A stretch of DNA of 64,000 nt, taken from Gnetum montanum (lineage: Eukaryota > Streptophyta > Gnetopsida > Gnetales > Gnetaceae). A program made the translations under genes and the position numbers. Shown here one piece after another: positions 13,017-23,923 of this stretch. The DNA is taken from the NCBI GenBank assembly GCA_015680685.1, contig MNCI01005835.1, positions 164,996 to 228,995 of the forward strand. The letters are read 5' to 3'. Below the pieces are notes generated by a model, which was not told where the DNA came from, made no database searches, and was given only the letters and a program-made list of their open reading frames with translations. The stretch's first letter is position 1, and every line of letters begins with the position of its first letter.

Positions 13017-13340
13017 TGGTTATATGCTTTTACATCCAAAGATTCAATGATGACATTATTAACATAGAAGAATGCTAGGGAAGAAGAAACAATTACCTAT
13101 CAATTAAAAGAAGCTGAAAAGAATTACTCTAAGTTAGAGAAATAGGATTTTGCTATGATTAAAGCTCTAATTTATTTCAAGTATTACTTGGAGAATGTGA
13201 ATGTTTACATTATGACTGTAGAACTAGCCATGAGGCAATTTTTATCCTATAATGAAACTAGACTAGAAAGAGCTAATGGATGTTTAAGCTACAATAATTT
13301 AAATTTACACTAGAAACCTATAGAACATTAAAAAAACATG
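13017..13340 (+). pseudogene. Gypsy RNase H of element D
   Basis: In the frame LYASKDSMMTLL...ITYQLKEAEKNYSKLEK...FKYYLENVNVYIMT, this is the C-terminal part of a gypsy RNase H (E..YS..EK..LA......YL....V.V.T). It sits between RT and integrase, so the element has two RNase H domains on either side of the RT. Confidence 0.65.
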
Positions 13341-13559
13341 GGTTTAGCTAGAATAATGGCAAAAGATCCAGAAGATAAGTTATTATCTTTTTTTTTAAGC
13401 AAAAGATAGGTACGATGACATTATTAGATTCCTTACTAAATGAAAGTCCCTAAGGATTTAACAAGGGGTTTAAAAAGAGCTTTTATTCAAATGTTTAAAA
13501 AATATATTTTGATTAAAGGATTGTTATATAGAAAACATTTTACAAAAATACTATTAGAA

Positions 13560-14430
13560 TGTGTGCCAAATTGAAAAATTTATGAGACTTTGATTAGTTC
13601 CATAATCACAAATGCTTATATTATGAATCTTTAAGAGCTATAGTGCAACATAGTTTAACATATGATTTTTATAGGCCCATAATGTTTCAAAACCTAAGTA
13701 AAAAAAATAAAACTTGTTATAAATGCTAGGTTCATGAATCAAAACTTAAAAAGGAAAGTGCTTCATTAAAGCTAGTCTTGGTATATAGACCTTTTCATAA
13801 ATGGGTATTAAACTTTATAAGAATCATTACACCATCCAAAGCAAGACATTGGATTATTTTGAAAACTATTAATTATTTTACCAAATGGCTAGAAGCTCAA
13901 GCTCTTAGAAAAAGCACATCATATGATGTAATTAAGTTCTTAGAACACTATATGATAAATCACTTTGAAATGCCTAATTGGCTAGTCACTAGTAATTATC
14001 CTACTTTTCAGTTAGTTGAGTTTACAAAATGTGCTTTAGAAAAATCTATTTTGCTAATTTCATCCTTAAATTATTACCCCCAAGGTAATTGTCCAGCGGA
14101 ATCAACTAACAAAAATTTGATATTATATGTTAAGCATTCTATGGATTCAAGTTGAGGGAATTGGCACAAAATTTACAAGTAGCTTTATGGATAGATAAAG
14201 CTTACGATAAGCTCTTGCAAAATGCAATAATAACGAAGAGATGGTTTAATTACTAAGTGGAATAGAATTCATTCATAGAAGGTGATTTAGTTTTGTTATG
14301 GAAAATTAATAAGAAAGGTTATCATAACAAATTCTCAACTAGGTGGTTTAGATCATTAATAATCAAATAACAAGTGGATGATAACACCATTAAATTAGCT
14401 ACTTTAGATGGACAAGTGTTGAGCTATCCC
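13560..14430 (+). pseudogene. Integrase of element D
   Basis: A remnant of the HHCC zinc region (YDFYRPIMFQNLSK...CYKC) at about 13,655-13,735 is followed by an open core at 13,778-14,155: FHKWVLNFI.IITPS, INYFTKWLEAQAL (the expected D of the first motif is altered), LVTSNYPTF (D.G motif altered), and YPQGNCPAESTNKN with the catalytic Glu. The C-terminal region continues with stops to about 14,430 (the FIEGDLVLLWKI-like segment typical of the integrase C-terminus). Confidence 0.8.
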
Positions 14431-14458
14431 TTCAATACCATTTATCTGATGCATTACA

Positions 14459-14770
14459 ATGGGAAATTGTCCACTTGAAAATAGCTTAGTGAAGGGTACC
14501 AAGAAATGTAAATATGTACACAATGTACCATATCTATTTTCTAAGAAGCTGGGTGACAAGTTGAAATGCAGGAAGCTAAAATACAGGAATCATGGTGATA
14601 AAGAAACTCCTATGATAAGAAAAAGGTTGTTTGCTAGCTTAGGAAAAACCAAGATGAAAGCCATACCTTTTATTCCATCTCTTTTTTTATGTTGTTTTGA
14701 ATGTGTTCATAAGATATATTATAGGGCTATCACATATGAAGCATCTTACAATTACCCTTTCATGACTTGA
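14459..14770 (+). pseudogene. Short ORF after integrase, unknown
   Basis: A 103-codon Lys-rich open frame directly after the integrase C-terminus. It has a hydrophobic Cys-rich stretch near residue 75 (FIPSLFLCCFECVHK). No family recognised. It could be the tail of pol or a small extra ORF of element D. Confidence 0.25.
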
Positions 14771-16059
14771 CATGCTAATGATTTCAACATGCTCAATAAT
14801 GGATGATCAATTCATGTTTAAAAATACATGATACTCACATCTATCATTGGGAGGAGAGCCAGAAGAAGAAGAAAGTCCTAATTAGAATTTTAGTTACTAA
14901 GATATTCTAGTTTCCCAACCTAAAAATTGTAAAGAGAGAACTCTTAAAAGTAGTAAGAGAATGAAGAAGAGTCTAGGGAAAATGTTAGCCTAAAATTTTC
15001 CATTCAAGAAGCATCAACTAGAAACAAAGAGTCATAAATTAGAGTACTAGATTAAGTAATCATAGAAATTAAGTATGAAGGAGCTACAAAATGAAAAATT
15101 CCAAGAAAAATAATGATTACTATTCATTACCAATAAGTTACACTGGCTTAACATTATTTTCATTTAACAATTTAGTTTTATTTTAGCATTAGGATACTGG
15201 TGTTTTTTTATCTTTGTAAGGACTTAAGTTAGCAGAGGTTTTTCTCCCAAAAAAATTAATTATTACTAAGGATTATAAGTAAAAAAGAAATGCTTTCAAA
15301 AATTTGGCCTTTTCTATGGGGTTAGAAATGTTGTTACAATTCCACCATTTCATGAAATAATTATTAATTCTAAAGAAATGTTTTAAAGAAACTTATTTGA
15401 GCATAAAATGTGCTTACAAGAAAGTGACATTCTTAATCCAAAGTTAAAGAAGAACACATGCCTACTAGGATTTTTAATTGAAAAAATAATTTGGTATCAA
15501 TTGCAGGTTGAATCTTCAATGGATATTGGTTAATGATGATTGAAATTAGGGTTTAATCCATTGAGATTTTGTAAAAGCTAAAGATTAAGATTTTGAGAAT
15601 CTAGATCAAGATGCAGTTTCCAACATAGATAATAACTAATTGATTTACATCTCAATGGATGTAAACATGTGGTACTAAAAGCCTTGAATAAAACCAATGC
15701 TTGTAATAATAACTATTTGAATATTTGCATTAGAATTCATGATAACTCTAAGAAAGAATTTCATATAAGTCAAACATGGGTCTTAGGATTGAATCATGAC
15801 CAAGATTATGATTAAAGATCTACTTTTGAAATAATAAGACTACTGAATTCAAATCACTATAGAATTTTTAAGAACAAGATCTTTAATCTAGCTAAGCACA
15901 TGCTTCATCAGTAAAAGAAAAAGGTTGACATAAGGGCTCACCTCATACAAGTAATTTAGAATCAATTTTTAGAACTAAGATTTCATTCTATAACTTTGAT
16001 TCTATAGAGATTCTAGTTGTTGCATCAACATCAAGCTACTTAGAGGAAGCTCTTAAAAC
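14771..16059. other. AT-rich 3' region of element D
   Basis: No conserved protein or RNA gene seen. It probably contains the 3' untranslated region and perhaps the start of the 3' LTR, but the equivalent left-hand sequence lies outside the window so the LTR start cannot be fixed by comparison. Confidence 0.4.
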
Positions 16060-17520
16060 CAAAATCTTATTCTACAAAAAATCTTGATTTAGTTTCTACA
16101 AGAAGAGCTCTACATTAGCTCATATAAGGAAGAGCTTGTAAACCCAAAAAAATGGTTCTAAAAGAAAAAACCTATGCAATTTATAAGAGGCTCAAACAAT
16201 GAATATGCTCTTCAACATGTCGACAAGAAAGCTTGTAGAACCAAAAATTAGTTCTACAAATAGATTTAATTTTGGTTGTACCAAATTAGCCAATTATGAG
16301 TTGGCATTCACCATGTTAGTAAGAGCTACTAGAACTAAAATTGGTTATAAAAAGAAGGTCCAAAATTGGTTCTACAAAGATTAAAGTACTTACCCACGTC
16401 ATAACTAGTCATTTTACAAAAGAGTTTATAGAACCAAAATTTGGTTCTGTAAAGGGGGCACAAATTCGATTCTATAAGTAAAGGTTCATTATTTGCATGT
16501 TGACTTATAAATTAAAAGCAACTCATAGAACTAAAAATTGATTCAACAAAGAAGTGAAAAATTAGTTCTATAAGCCACATTAGCTTATGGGATTGACATA
16601 GCTTGTAGAACTAATATTTATTTTACAAAGTCATGAGAATTTGGTTATTTGAACCATGTAACTTATGGAATGAAAGAAGCTTATAGAGACAAAAATTTAC
16701 TCTACTAACAAGGTCAAATTCTATTCTACAAAGCTTAGAATCTACAATGAAGTCACTTAGAATTGGCGAAATTTAACAAAGCTCTCATAAGATTCAAGAA
16801 AATATATACACATGCTAGAATTATTTTTTAAATTCAAATAAGCAAAGTGACACTAGGTAAGGCTAGAAAAGGAAAATGATTTTGAGTCAAGTTTGTAGGG
16901 TCAAAATCAATTCTATAAAAAAACAGGCTTCAATGCCATGTAAGCAAGGTGTAAGATGTGGATAACCAAAAACTAGTTCTACATAGAAGTTCTAAATTGG
17001 TTCTATGAAGAAAAGTTAATAGCCATGAAATTTTGTTGGATCTAGGTCTATGAAGGATTCAAAAGCATATAGAACTAGAAATATAGTTCTAAAGAAAAGC
17101 CCAAACTTAATTCTACAAATGAACTTAAGAAAGAATAACCCCACATCAACATAAAGCTCGTAGATCCAAAAATTGGTTCTATAAGGAATTGATAAACTAG
17201 TTCTACTAAGAGCTCATATTGACACATCATCACTTTACATTAAAAAATTCTTGAATCCAATAGCTTTATAAGAATTAAAGAAATAAATCTATAGCTTTGG
17301 CTCTCAATTCAAAAAGATATGAGCATCAGAACAAGCTTCAGTATAGAATGAGTTTTAAAATTTAAAGAAAATCTATATTAGATAAACTTATTCTAAAACT
17401 CATAAAACCTAAACATGGTTCTAAACCAATTACCACGTCAGCTTAGTGCTATGTAAAGCTTTAAAATGGCTTTAAAGGTAGATTAGAGATTGGTTCTATG
17501 AAAAAGCCATATTAAATACT
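16060..17520. repeat. Array of dispersed short palindromes in leader/LTR of element D
   Basis: Degenerate copies of GTAGAACCAA-n3-5-TTGGTTCTAC recur roughly every 60-120 bp: near 16,240, 16,330, 16,430, 16,520, 16,605, 16,680, 16,965, 17,065, 17,160. Each arm is about 10 nt. The left copy has the same units near 4,610, 4,670 and 4,870. They are imperfect and irregularly spaced. Confidence 0.7.
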
Positions 17521-20505
17521 AATGTCATGTCATCAAAAGCCTTAATTATTATATTATCTTTATAAATCAAAGCTATCCACATTACAACTTAAACCTAAAA
17601 TATTCCAAGCTTTAATAAGCACGTGATTCATTTAGAAAAGGTAGCCTATAGAATTAAAGAAGGTACAGAAATTCTAAACATATGTCAACAATATATCCTA
17701 AATATCTAGCTTGGAGTGAGTGAATTAAAATTAAAGCATCTTTCAAAAGAGTTATCAATTACTAGAGCTACATTGAGCCTTAAATTATAGAACAAATCTC
17801 AAAAGATCAACCACAAAACATAGCCACGGAGTTCAAGAGTCATGGCTTTCAAATGTTATATCCAAGCTTTCAACTTAAGTTTAATCTTCATAAGATATCT
17901 CACAAGGAGAGAGAAGAAACACCACATGGATTTTAGGATGTGCACATTTCTAGCTTCTCAGAATATCTACAAATCTTTAAACTCAATATTTTCTAACTAC
18001 GAAAATGGATTAACATGGGGTTTTAGAAATTAATAAGAATGAGGATGAGTTCTTTGAAATTGATAAAGAGCATAAGTATATGAAGAAATTCAAGCTTGCT
18101 ATATTTTGGTCCATGGAAGAATGATGGTAGGCCTACAAAAAAATAAGCCTACACAAGTTTTGATTCAACTCAAGAGCCAATATAATTAGAGATGTAGTAA
18201 ATAGGTTGATAGCTCAAATCATCTACAAGAGCAATAAGTTCCAATTTAGAAATAATTTCAAGTGTTTCATTGACATTAGTGTGAAGAAAAGCTATGAGTT
18301 GTATGGGATCCAACAGCCTAATATAAGCAAGAGAGAACCTCAATAAATAAATGTAGAAATTATCTTAGGAAAATTTTGGCTTCACCCTAACACAAGAAAG
18401 GTCATAAAACTTACATTGTCATAACTAGCAAAGATGTGGAGATACCAAACCTTCATATCAAAGACCAATGAACTCAAGTTTTTCATAGGATTTTTATTTC
18501 AACACTTCATTTTTTCTCACATCAGAAAATAAATTTTATGGTATATTATCTAATGAGTGGAGGGTACCCCCTATGCTCAACCATACGAACCATGAGTGTT
18601 CACGTGCATCTCGATCAAATTCTATGGATGGGACTAGTTGTGGCATTTAGATTGTTATGCCTTGATCGTAGTTTGTTGTCTTCTCACTTGGACTAGTGGT
18701 AACTTTGTCACATATGGTTTAGTCCAAAGTGAGACATATGATTCTTGATGTTGTCTCGGCCTTATGCTACTCCTAACGATAATAAAAAAAATCAATTATT
18801 TAAACTAATTAACAATGGAAAGTAAAGTCTAAACTAGCCTATGGGTGATGAGTGTCCATTCCCAGCTTGCTGTACACCTCCTAAACCCACATATCTACTA
18901 TTGGGATTACCAAGCACTGCATAACTAGGCAAACCAAGCAATAATGCTACTGGGATTAGCAAGTGAATACGTGTTTACACTTGAAACTAGTCGCATTCAT
19001 TTTGCCAATTGATTAATGTGCATGGATATGTAAATATTAACTAAGTACATGGAATATAGATTGCATTAAAAGTAAATTTAATCTAAGTCAAAGTGCTGCA
19101 ATGAATAAGAATCAATCTTGATCTTATTGTTGTTCATGTAATGTGTCTAGGTACAATGCCACTCGAATAAGATGTTGTACAACTAACTCAGGTTCACACT
19201 ATAGGCACTCACTAACTATTTCTTACAATCATGAAATGAAACTACAAGAGTCTAGCTACAAAATGACCAAAAGCTACCACTAGTAAGGAATAATGATCTA
19301 GATGTCACAACTAGTCCCATCCATGGAATTCAATTTAGTTGTGTGTGAATGCTTGTGATTCATATGGTTGGGCATAGGGGGTACCCATCACTCATCATTA
19401 TCATATATGGGTAATAGTAGCTTTAGAGAATGGATAAATTTTCTTTCCTTTCAATGGATTAATGATGTTTTGTTACAGATTTATTAGTAATACATGAATA
19501 GAATGCATAACTTAGTTGTAGCTCCTTATTAATGAATTTTATTTTGAGTGAAGTACATGAGCTAGAGCGAATAACACCCATCTTTGTAGGGTATAGTGCA
19601 CAACATAAAGCTTGGACTAAGTATTCCTCTTATAATTTTTTATATTTATTTATTAAAGAAGCTCTTTTGATTCCTAAGCGTTTAAATTTCTAATGAATTA
19701 TGTCTATACAATGCTTTTTAAATTTGTTATGGAAGTTTTGCCTCCAAGAATGGATCAACAAATCATTGAGAAGATAAAAGATAAATGTAAAGGTATTGTC
19801 TTCTTTCATGCTACGTGTACTGTGATTTTGATATCAAGTTTTGAAGGAAAGGCTCTTAAGCTTCCAACATGTGTAGCTCTTTGTCTGGAAACATTAGAAG
19901 TGGGAAGACAAATGTAGGAAAGCTTATTAATACGTGATTACAAGCATAAGGAGGGTTTTTTAGTGAAATAATAGAGAGCATATAAAAGGTATGGCCAAAA
20001 AATTTATGGGAAAATGTGACATCCCAATTTGCCTAAGAGTAATCTATTCAACTATGAAAATGAGAAAAAATCCATCAACCTTATGATATAGATAGTGTTC
20101 AGATAAGGAAATGCATTACGCAAAGGATGAAACAAAAACATAGTTGAGAAGAAGCTTATCAAGGAAGCACCCAGTATCATTATGTGATAAACATGTAGTG
20201 GAGTTCTACAGATGGCTCAAAAGCAAAAGTCATCCATTAGCTATATATTTTTCTGAGAAGCATATAATGATTTTGAAAGAAAACTATTTTTCATGGAAGC
20301 AAGAGAATCTAGAAGAAGCTTTTCTTGATAAAAGATATTCATTGGATGGAGCTAAATTCTCCATGGTGCAAGCTACACAAAACATTACAATTGAAGTTAT
20401 TAAGCTAAATAAGAAGAAATAGTAACTAGAGCAATAGCAAAAGCTAGAACAAGAATAATATTAGATTTTGGAGCTAAAATAATGGCAACAAACTAAGATG
20501 TCATT
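16800..20505 (+). mobile_element. Second copy of element D leader and ORF1
   Basis: Direct repeat of 4,520-7,200 about 12.3 kb downstream, with ORF1 pieces at 18,005-18,260, 19,693-19,917 and 20,144-20,422. It is interrupted by the LTR-derived insertion at 18,551-19,397. It ends abruptly at about 20,505 where copia sequence begins, while the left copy continues with coiled-coil ORF1. Either the 3' LTR of D plus another D copy in tandem, or a neighbouring D insertion. Confidence 0.7.
18551..19397 (-). mobile_element. Fold-back LTR-derived insertion with 5-bp TSD
   Basis: 847 bp flanked by TTATC on both sides (18,546-18,550 and 19,398-19,402). The intact target is visible at about 6,170-6,215 in the left D copy. 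From 18,551 it follows the LTR of copy C (20,791 onward) to about 19,255. It then switches to a reverse-complement copy of the LTR's own U5-side end (19,262-19,397). Both ends therefore look like TGATGAGTGG...CACTCATCA, and the normal U3 end with GATATC repeats is missing. The arms are about 110-140 bp. Confidence 0.8.
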
Positions 20506-20790
20506 TTTTATTTCCATAACATAAAGACTTGCATTCACATTTTATCTTTTGAACTCCAATTCATGTACAAATTCATCAAGCTTTATGTGCAATTTATGGG
20601 GAGCTTACTCTAATTCATGGAGGGACTTCATTAATCTACAAACATGATTAGGTAACTTTGAATCCACAAAGCCTTTAGGTTAGTATATAAATATTTCATC
20701 TTGCAAAATTCTACTCAAGAAAGCAAAGTTAACATAAAGTTAATACAATTTCAAACTATAGGCAACAACCAAAGATAAAATATGTAATAT
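20506..20790 (-). pseudogene. Ty1/copia RT fragment, downstream part
   Basis: Minus-strand reading gives SLVVAYSLKLY, FAFLSRILQDEIFIY.PKGFVDSK and CRLMKSLHELE.APHKA. These are the copia RT blocks D.KTAFL.G.L.EEIYM..P.GF and KSLYGLKQAPR. It continues the RT piece at 27,747-27,900 across the nested element C. It is joined at 20,505 to the ORF1 copy of element D, so the 3' part of the copia element is lost. Confidence 0.8.
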
Positions 20791-21838
20791 TGATGAGTAG
20801 TTAGGTACCCCTATGCCCAACCATACCAATCACAAGCATTCACACATAATCTAATCGAATTCCATGGATGGGACTAGTTGTGCATCTAGATCATTATGTC
20901 TTGATTGCAATTCATTGTCTTCCCACTTGGACTAGTGGTAGCTTTGTCACATATGATTTAATCCAAAGTGAGGCATATGATAATTGATGTTGTTCAGCCC
21001 TAAACTACTCCTAATGGTAATAGAGAAATTAATTATTTAATCTAATTAACAATGGAAAGTAAAGTCTAAACTAGCCTATAGGCGATAAGTGTCTATTCCC
21101 AACTTACGGTACACATCTTGAACCCACGTATCCAATACTAGGATTACCAAGTGCTATGCTACTAGGCAAACCAAATAATAACGCTACTGAGGTTACCAAG
21201 TGAATATCTATTTATGCTCAAAACTAGTCATGCTCATTCCACCAATTCCTTAATATGCATGGAAATGTAAATATTAACGCAGTAGATGAAAAGTAAATCT
21301 AATCTAAGTCAAAGTGCTATAATGGATAAGAATCAATCTTGATCTTATTTTTGTTCATGGAATGTGTCTAGGTACATTGCCACTTGAATAAGACTTCGTA
21401 CAAGTGACTCAGATCCACACTGTGGGCACTCACTAACTGTTCTCTAAGATTACAGAATAAAACTACAAGGGTTCAACTACTCTATTGATTAATTGACTCC
21501 AAAACCATGTGCCCAAGTGTAATCTTTTTAGGCTAGCACACATCCTCCAATATCAGATATCTGATAACATAGCATGTGATACAATATCAAACACACAATA
21601 TCACATATCTGATATTGGAGCTAAGATATTGAAGCCAAGATATCAGAACTAACATATCGAAGCCAAGATATTAGAGCTAAGATATCAAAGCCAAGATATC
21701 AGAGATAAGATATCGAAGTGAAGATATTAGCTTCAAGATATCAGAGCTAAGATATCAAAGAGAGATGTGATATAGCATCAACAATATCATAGATGCAATG
21801 TAGCATCAACGATATCCCAACCAACTGATGATTCATCA
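20791..21838 (-). repeat. 3' LTR of element C (1,048 bp)
   Basis: Reads TGATGAGTAGTTAGGTACCC at the plus-strand left and CCAACTGATGATTCATCA at the right. It matches the 5' LTR along most of its length but is about 110 bp longer, because of an expanded GATATC-rich minisatellite at 21,600-21,770. Confidence 0.9.
21600..21770. repeat. GATATC minisatellite in U3
   Basis: About ten degenerate units of roughly 16-18 bp around AAGATATCRRAGCY (GCCAAGATATCAGAGCTAAG and variants). The 5' LTR of the same element has only one or two such units near 27,640-27,680. Confidence 0.8.
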
Positions 21839-21848
21839 TACCCCCACA
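21839..21848 (-). other. Polypurine tract of element C
   Basis: On the minus strand GTTGTGGGGGTA lies directly before the LTR start TGATGAATC, the counterpart of ATGGGGGTA in copy A. Confidence 0.7.
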
Positions 21849-23923
21849 ACTGAGTAAAAACTCATCCTTGAGTTAACAGGATAGGACCGAGATTCCTTTA
21901 CAAAAAATTGGGAATGATGGGATTATTGATTGATGCTAACTACTGATTGACTCTAAGTACTGCACTATAAAATTTTATTCGAGTGGATGCATACAAAATG
22001 ATAGAGTGACAAAAAGACTAGACAAACATTGAAGATTACAAAATTTGCAGAGGTCTTCAAGAATCTGCTGAAGATGATTTTTCTCGTTGCTACTAGCAGT
22101 GGCAAACTTTTAACCTTTATTATTATGTTGATGCTTCTCTAGTTATGCAAAACATTCTTGAAGGATGGACTAAAATTTCTCCTCATCGTCTCATGGACCT
22201 AGCAAACATGCAAAGTTTGAGCTGATATCTTGTATGTTCTATGATTTTTCCATGGGCATATCCTCCATTGTCCCCCTCTTGGCTTTGCTTTCATGCTTGG
22301 CAAAATACCTTCTTGCTTAGCCGTTTTTATAGCATCACCTGTAGTCACTAAAGGATCAACATTATTATTGGTAAATTTTCCTTAATAATTAACCCTTTTC
22401 AAATACCTTAGTTTTCATTTAAGCACAAGGTGATTATAGCATACTATGCCTAAGGTGATGAATTATTATTAGTTACCATGATGTTCAAAAATAGGATGTT
22501 AGAAAATTTTCAAAGTGGACATCCCCAACCCCCATGACTAATAAGCATAACTTCGATAAGCACATAATTTTTTGAACAATTAAAACCAAAGGTCTAATTC
22601 AGAAGATGGTCAAGAAATATTAATGGATATGGAAATAGAAAAGTAGGAAAAATTAATGAAATGGATGAGAAGTAGTCCCAAAATCATGCATAAATTCAAA
22701 GAAACTATCACTAATGTTCTGGAAGATGTGAAGGTTAGTTTAAAACCATGATCAACAAAAGTTATGCAAGTGGGTCCTCCCTTGCATAACCACTTCTATA
22801 GATGTCCATGGACATCCTAGAAGTTAAATGTAGACCATACCTTTGTTCCAAACAACATACAACTATTGTGGCTAGGATGTTTCACTATACTACACAAAAC
22901 CAAAAGGCACATAATCGCATGCAGTAGTGAGGTCAATAATGGGATGAGAAGGGATTGCAAAGATCAGGATGTAAGGTACTTGACCATGTTCACAATAGGT
23001 TCTTATGAAAAGTGTGATTAAAATGATCAACATACTTATCTGTCCAAGTTTAGATCAAGTCCATACCATGAACAGTGACCTCACATTGATGTGCTCTTTC
23101 TTATTGACCACCATAAGTCCACAACCACATCAAAGAATAATCATTACTCCAAAAAGAGAAGAAGGAAGGAAGGGTCTTAGTTAGAGGGGCATCTTCAGGC
23201 ATGGGTAACATGTCTTTCCAACCCCATAACTAGTGCTTGTAGCCTATTATTTTGTCTAAGGGATGTGCTTTGAATTTCTATTATTGCTTTTTTTTTTGTC
23301 TTTTTTTAATGGGAACCACACCATGGAAAGACTTTTAGCTTCCTATTATTAGTCGATGGAGGAGTGATGATACGTTCCAAGAGGAGTCATAAAACACATG
23401 AAGGAAGTCAAGAAGAGAACCCAACAAGTCCCCTTAGGTCACACCCTTTTCCATTTCCACTTGGTCATTCCCTCTTTCTTCAAGGTACAATGATCATTGA
23501 TGAATTTTATTTTCATAAAAGAACCAAATTGTTTCCATGAAAAAGACCTTTTATTCAAAGAACTGGAGGGATGGATGAGGTGGTCTCATTGCTTTACACA
23601 ATTACATACCCAATCATCTTAATAGCATAACTCAAAAACCCAACACATAGCATTGACTTCTGCATCATGACTGGCAATATTATTAATGGAAGCATTAAAA
23701 AATCATTCGTAAAACATAAAGAAAATAACTCCATAAAAGAGAAAAATATTAAGAAATGAAAAACATATTAAGAATCAGAAAATTTTGGAAGAAATAGAAA
23801 TATGATAAAAAATTGTAAAACAAAAAAGGTGAAAAATACTTATTAGTTTTTAAGCCAGGATAGAGCATCTCCCCCACAACTAATCTTATGGCTACACATT
23901 TGGAAGATGGACCACACAATCCC
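21849..23923 (-). other. Non-coding spacer of element C
   Basis: About 2 kb with no conserved protein. It shares blocks with the spacer of copy A (for example 23,230-23,290 against 2,415-2,475, reverse complement). Confidence 0.6.

Larger units (their letters stand above)
4520..16050 (+). mobile_element. Tat/Ogre-like Ty3/gypsy retrotransposon (element D), degenerate
   Basis: In order: leader with palindromic repeats (4,520-5,688), extra ORF1 (5,689 to about 8,300), gag (9,135-10,060), protease (about 10,780-11,090), archaeal-type RNase H (11,289-11,700), RT (12,040-12,720), gypsy RNase H (13,017-13,330), integrase (13,590-14,155 and beyond). The extra ORF before gag and the second RNase H point to the Tat/Ogre lineage. 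Every ORF is interrupted by stops and frameshifts, and TAG in particular is frequent. A direct repeat of the leader and ORF1 lies at 16,800-20,505. The outer LTR ends could not be fixed inside the window. Confidence 0.75.

Noticed and set aside
15490-15510. TTTGGTATCAATTGCAGG as a tRNA-Met-type primer site
   Set aside because: Only the first seven bases fit and no LTR end is recognisable just upstream; likely chance.
16060-17520. CRISPR-like array because of repeated palindromes
   Set aside because: Units are degenerate, spacing is irregular, and the context is a plant retrotransposon leader; no cas genes.
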